From Methanolobus halotolerans (GTDB taxonomy: Archaea > Halobacteriota > Methanosarcinia > Methanosarcinales > Methanosarcinaceae), in the NCBI RefSeq assembly GCF_004745425.1, contig NZ_PGGK01000003.1, forward strand, positions 62,001 to 126,000: a stretch of DNA of 64,000 nt. The letters run 5' to 3'. A model generated the notes under the pieces. It ran no database searches, was not told the origin of the DNA, and saw nothing but the letters and a program-made list of their open reading frames with translations. This document shows positions 62,747 through 64,000 of the stretch, piece by piece. The stretch's first letter is position 1; each line of letters opens with the position of its first letter. The position numbers and the translations under genes were made by a program.

Positions 62747-62770
62747 TCTCCCACCTTACGGAAGGAGACT
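62747..62770. repeat. Solo copy of the element C left-end sequence
   Basis: These 24 bases are identical to 53361-53384. No tnpB is adjacent on either side; the flanks diverge after about GACT(T/C)CT. It may be an end left by excision, or a small non-autonomous element. A plus-strand ACCC/GGGT stem with a T-run follows at 62803-62834. Confidence 0.6.
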
Positions 62771-62849
62771 TCTCGGCTTAGAAGTTAAAAAAAATAGACT
62801 AGTACCCCGCCATATCTGACAGGGTGCTTTTTTTATCGACTTCTTTGCA

Positions 62850-64000
62850 TTAAGGTTGTGTCAGCCCATAACCTGACATCACGCATATAGCGCTAAGCAA
62901 TGTCCAGATAATGAACCACAGGATACTGCTGATGTCAGGAATCACTTCGCTTAGGGGACTCCGGACATCCGAATCTTCCGCAGGAACACTTAGGAGATTA
63001 ATTGGCTCTTCATCTTCTCCCACATCAGTAGTCCTGTAGACCTCTTCATCTTCTGGGAGAGATGAGCCTGCCCCGGATGTAACAGAAACAGATGGTCTAC
63101 CGGAATTTGCTCCGGATGAATCAGAGCTGTCATCACCATTGGAACCTTCACTGTCTCCGGAGGAATCGGAGCTGTCATCACCATTGGAACCTTCACTGCC
63201 TCCGGAGGAATCGGAGCTGTCATCACCATCGGAACCATCACTGTCTCCGGATGAATCAGAGCTGTCATCACCATCGGAACCATCACTGTCTCCGGATGAA
63301 TCAGAGCTGTCATCACCATCGGAACCATCACTGTCTCCGGAGGAATCAGAGTCGTCACCACAATCGGAACCATCACTGTCTCCGGAGGAATCGGAGTCGT
63401 CACCACAATCGGAACCATCACTGTCTCCGGAGGAATCGGAGTCGTCACCACAATCGGAACCATCACCTTCTCCGGAAGAATTGTCTCCTTCAGAGGAACC
63501 GGAGTCACCATCACCAGCAGATGAATCATCATCACCGGGGGAGCAGGAATCGTCTTCTCCATCTGAAGAACCGGTCCCATCTTCATCACAACATGTTAGA
63601 ATTTCGTATGTGAAGTAAGTTGCCCAATTTTTCCCGGGGAAACTGGTTCCCTCTGCCCAGGCACTTTCATTACTTGTGTTTCGGCATGATCCGTTATGAA
63701 CTGCTGCATGAGCAGCAATGTATAACGTACCTTCTTCTGAGGACAACGGAAGTGTATATTCAAGAATTTGTGTCCCATTCGGGAGACTCTCATTTTTGTG
63801 TGCAAAATGACCGGGAATTGGATTTCCGCTCTTTGTTATTGGAATAGATTCAAATGAACCGGCCACTGCGAGGTGAGATTCCAGAATGGACCAGTTACCA
63901 CCTGTTCTATATGTGACATTCAGATGATCACAATCGTTTGAAACTGTCAATGTACCCACTTCGATATCCTGGCCCGCATATAGTGTTTTCACTGTTATCG
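62850..64000 (-). CDS. Secreted Ser/Asp-repeat surface protein, membrane anchored (5' end beyond the window)
   Basis: The frame is open to the window edge, so the N terminus is missing; the GTG at 63992 is probably internal. From that codon, residues 1-132 form a beta domain with glycosylation sites ('GTLTVSNDCDHLNVTYRTGG', 'TLYIAAHAAVHNG', 'FPGKNWATYFTYE') like a module that I remember from many secreted bacterial and archaeal proteins. Residues 177-296 are eight tandem copies of a 15-residue unit (consensus DGSDGDDSSDSSGDS); the first three contain a Cys, the last two read EGSN. It ends with a helix ('ILWFIIWTLLSAICVMSGYG') and no PGF signal. The acidic repeat resembles Sdr stalks and may bind calcium and carry O-glycans. 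The DNA repeat spans 63105-63464. Confidence 0.78.
   Translation of the reverse strand, partial: ITVKTLYAGQDIEVGTLTVSNDCDHLNVTYRTGGNWSILESHLAVAGSFESIPITKSGNPIPGHFAHKNESLPNGTQILEYTLPLSSEEGTLYIAAHAAVHNGSCRNTSNESAWAEGTSFPGKNWATYFTYEILTCCDEDGTGSSDGEDDSCSPGDDDSSAGDGDSGSSEGDNSSGEGDGSDCGDDSDSSGDSDGSDCGDDSDSSGDSDGSDCGDDSDSSGDSDGSDGDDSSDSSGDSDGSDGDDSSDSSGDSDGSDGDDSSDSSGGSEGSNGDDSSDSSGDSEGSNGDDSSDSSGANSGRPSVSVTSGAGSSLPEDEEVYRTTDVGEDEEPINLLSVPAEDSDVRSPLSEVIPDISSILWFIIWTLLSAICVMSGYGLTQP
63105..63464 (-). repeat. Eight 45-bp tandem repeats coding for a Ser-Asp stalk
   Basis: Eight in-frame 45-bp units, 360 bases in all, with near-identical neighbours (three unit subtypes in blocks 3-3-2). The block pattern indicates recent slippage or unequal exchange. 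Copy number may vary between strains. Confidence 0.85.

Noticed and set aside
63105..63464. CRISPR-like array because of regular 45-bp spacing
   Set aside because: Units are contiguous with no unique spacers and stay in one coding frame; it is a protein repeat.
63092..63618. Long open frames on the plus strand across the Ser/Asp repeat
   Set aside because: They are periodic shadows of the repeat on the other strand, with His/Asn- or Glu/Pro-rich products lacking a start signal; the minus-strand frame has a coherent domain, repeat and membrane anchor.

Overview
The window comes from a cytochrome-containing methanogenic archaeon, most likely of the family Methanosarcinaceae. Supporting evidence: a methanogen-type (zinc-dependent, type 2) seryl-tRNA synthetase; an A1AO ATP synthase operon in the exact order ahaHIKECFABDG; the archaeal siroheme-dependent heme b pathway (ahbA, ahbB, ahbD); an archaeal CxxxY-type CcmE; a PGF-CTERM surface protein; archaeal TATA boxes (TTTATATA/TTTATATG) upstream of several genes; and solo tnpB elements. 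Genus cannot be fixed from the sequence alone.

Layout. 1-6.8 kb: end of serS, an MDR oxidoreductase, the thiM-thiE thiamine salvage pair, ribosomal protein S3Ae, a zinc-ribbon protein and a DUF523-DUF1722 protein. 6.8-15.8 kb (minus strand): one long operon reading ahbD-ahbA-ahbB-precorrin-2 dehydrogenase-hemA-hemB-hemL-hemC-pyrD-pyrK, from glutamyl-tRNA to heme b with the pyrimidine dihydroorotate dehydrogenase at its tail. 15.8-18.6 kb: a divergent operon ccmE-polyprenyl synthase-radical SAM, preceded by a nested-stem structured element and separated from ahbD by iterated TTAGTGCAC boxes. 18.8-27.3 kb: the ATP synthase operon with its own TATA box and terminator. Heme supply, cytochrome c maturation, a probable methanophenazine side-chain prenyl synthase and the ATP synthase are thus side by side: an electron-transport neighbourhood.

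27.9-45.9 kb is a cell-surface region: a PGF-CTERM protein, a LamG-domain protein, then a very AT-rich glycan assembly island (two GT39-type membrane glycosyltransferases, three GT2, two GT4, a flippase, an ATP-grasp enzyme, a nucleotide-sugar epimerase). 46-53.8 kb is a plastic zone: three full-length tnpB genes of two lineages, shared left-end sequences, right-end hairpins with a common TAGT tail, two gene fragments (DUF1638 and carboxymuconolactone decarboxylase), and between them an ABC transporter (FetAB-like) and an SMR transporter. A fourth tnpB remnant lies at 30.0 kb and a solo left end at 62.75 kb.

53.9-64 kb: a Kef-type cation/proton antiporter behind a PII-like protein and two DUF1538 membrane proteins (a candidate regulated transport system), hemD (detached from the other heme genes), an RG-rich zinc-ribbon protein with a long structured leader, an MscS channel, a HAD phosphatase-aminoglycoside-kinase-like pair, and the 3' part of a large secreted, Ser/Asp-repeat, membrane-anchored protein cut by the window edge. 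No rRNA, tRNA or CRISPR array was recognised.
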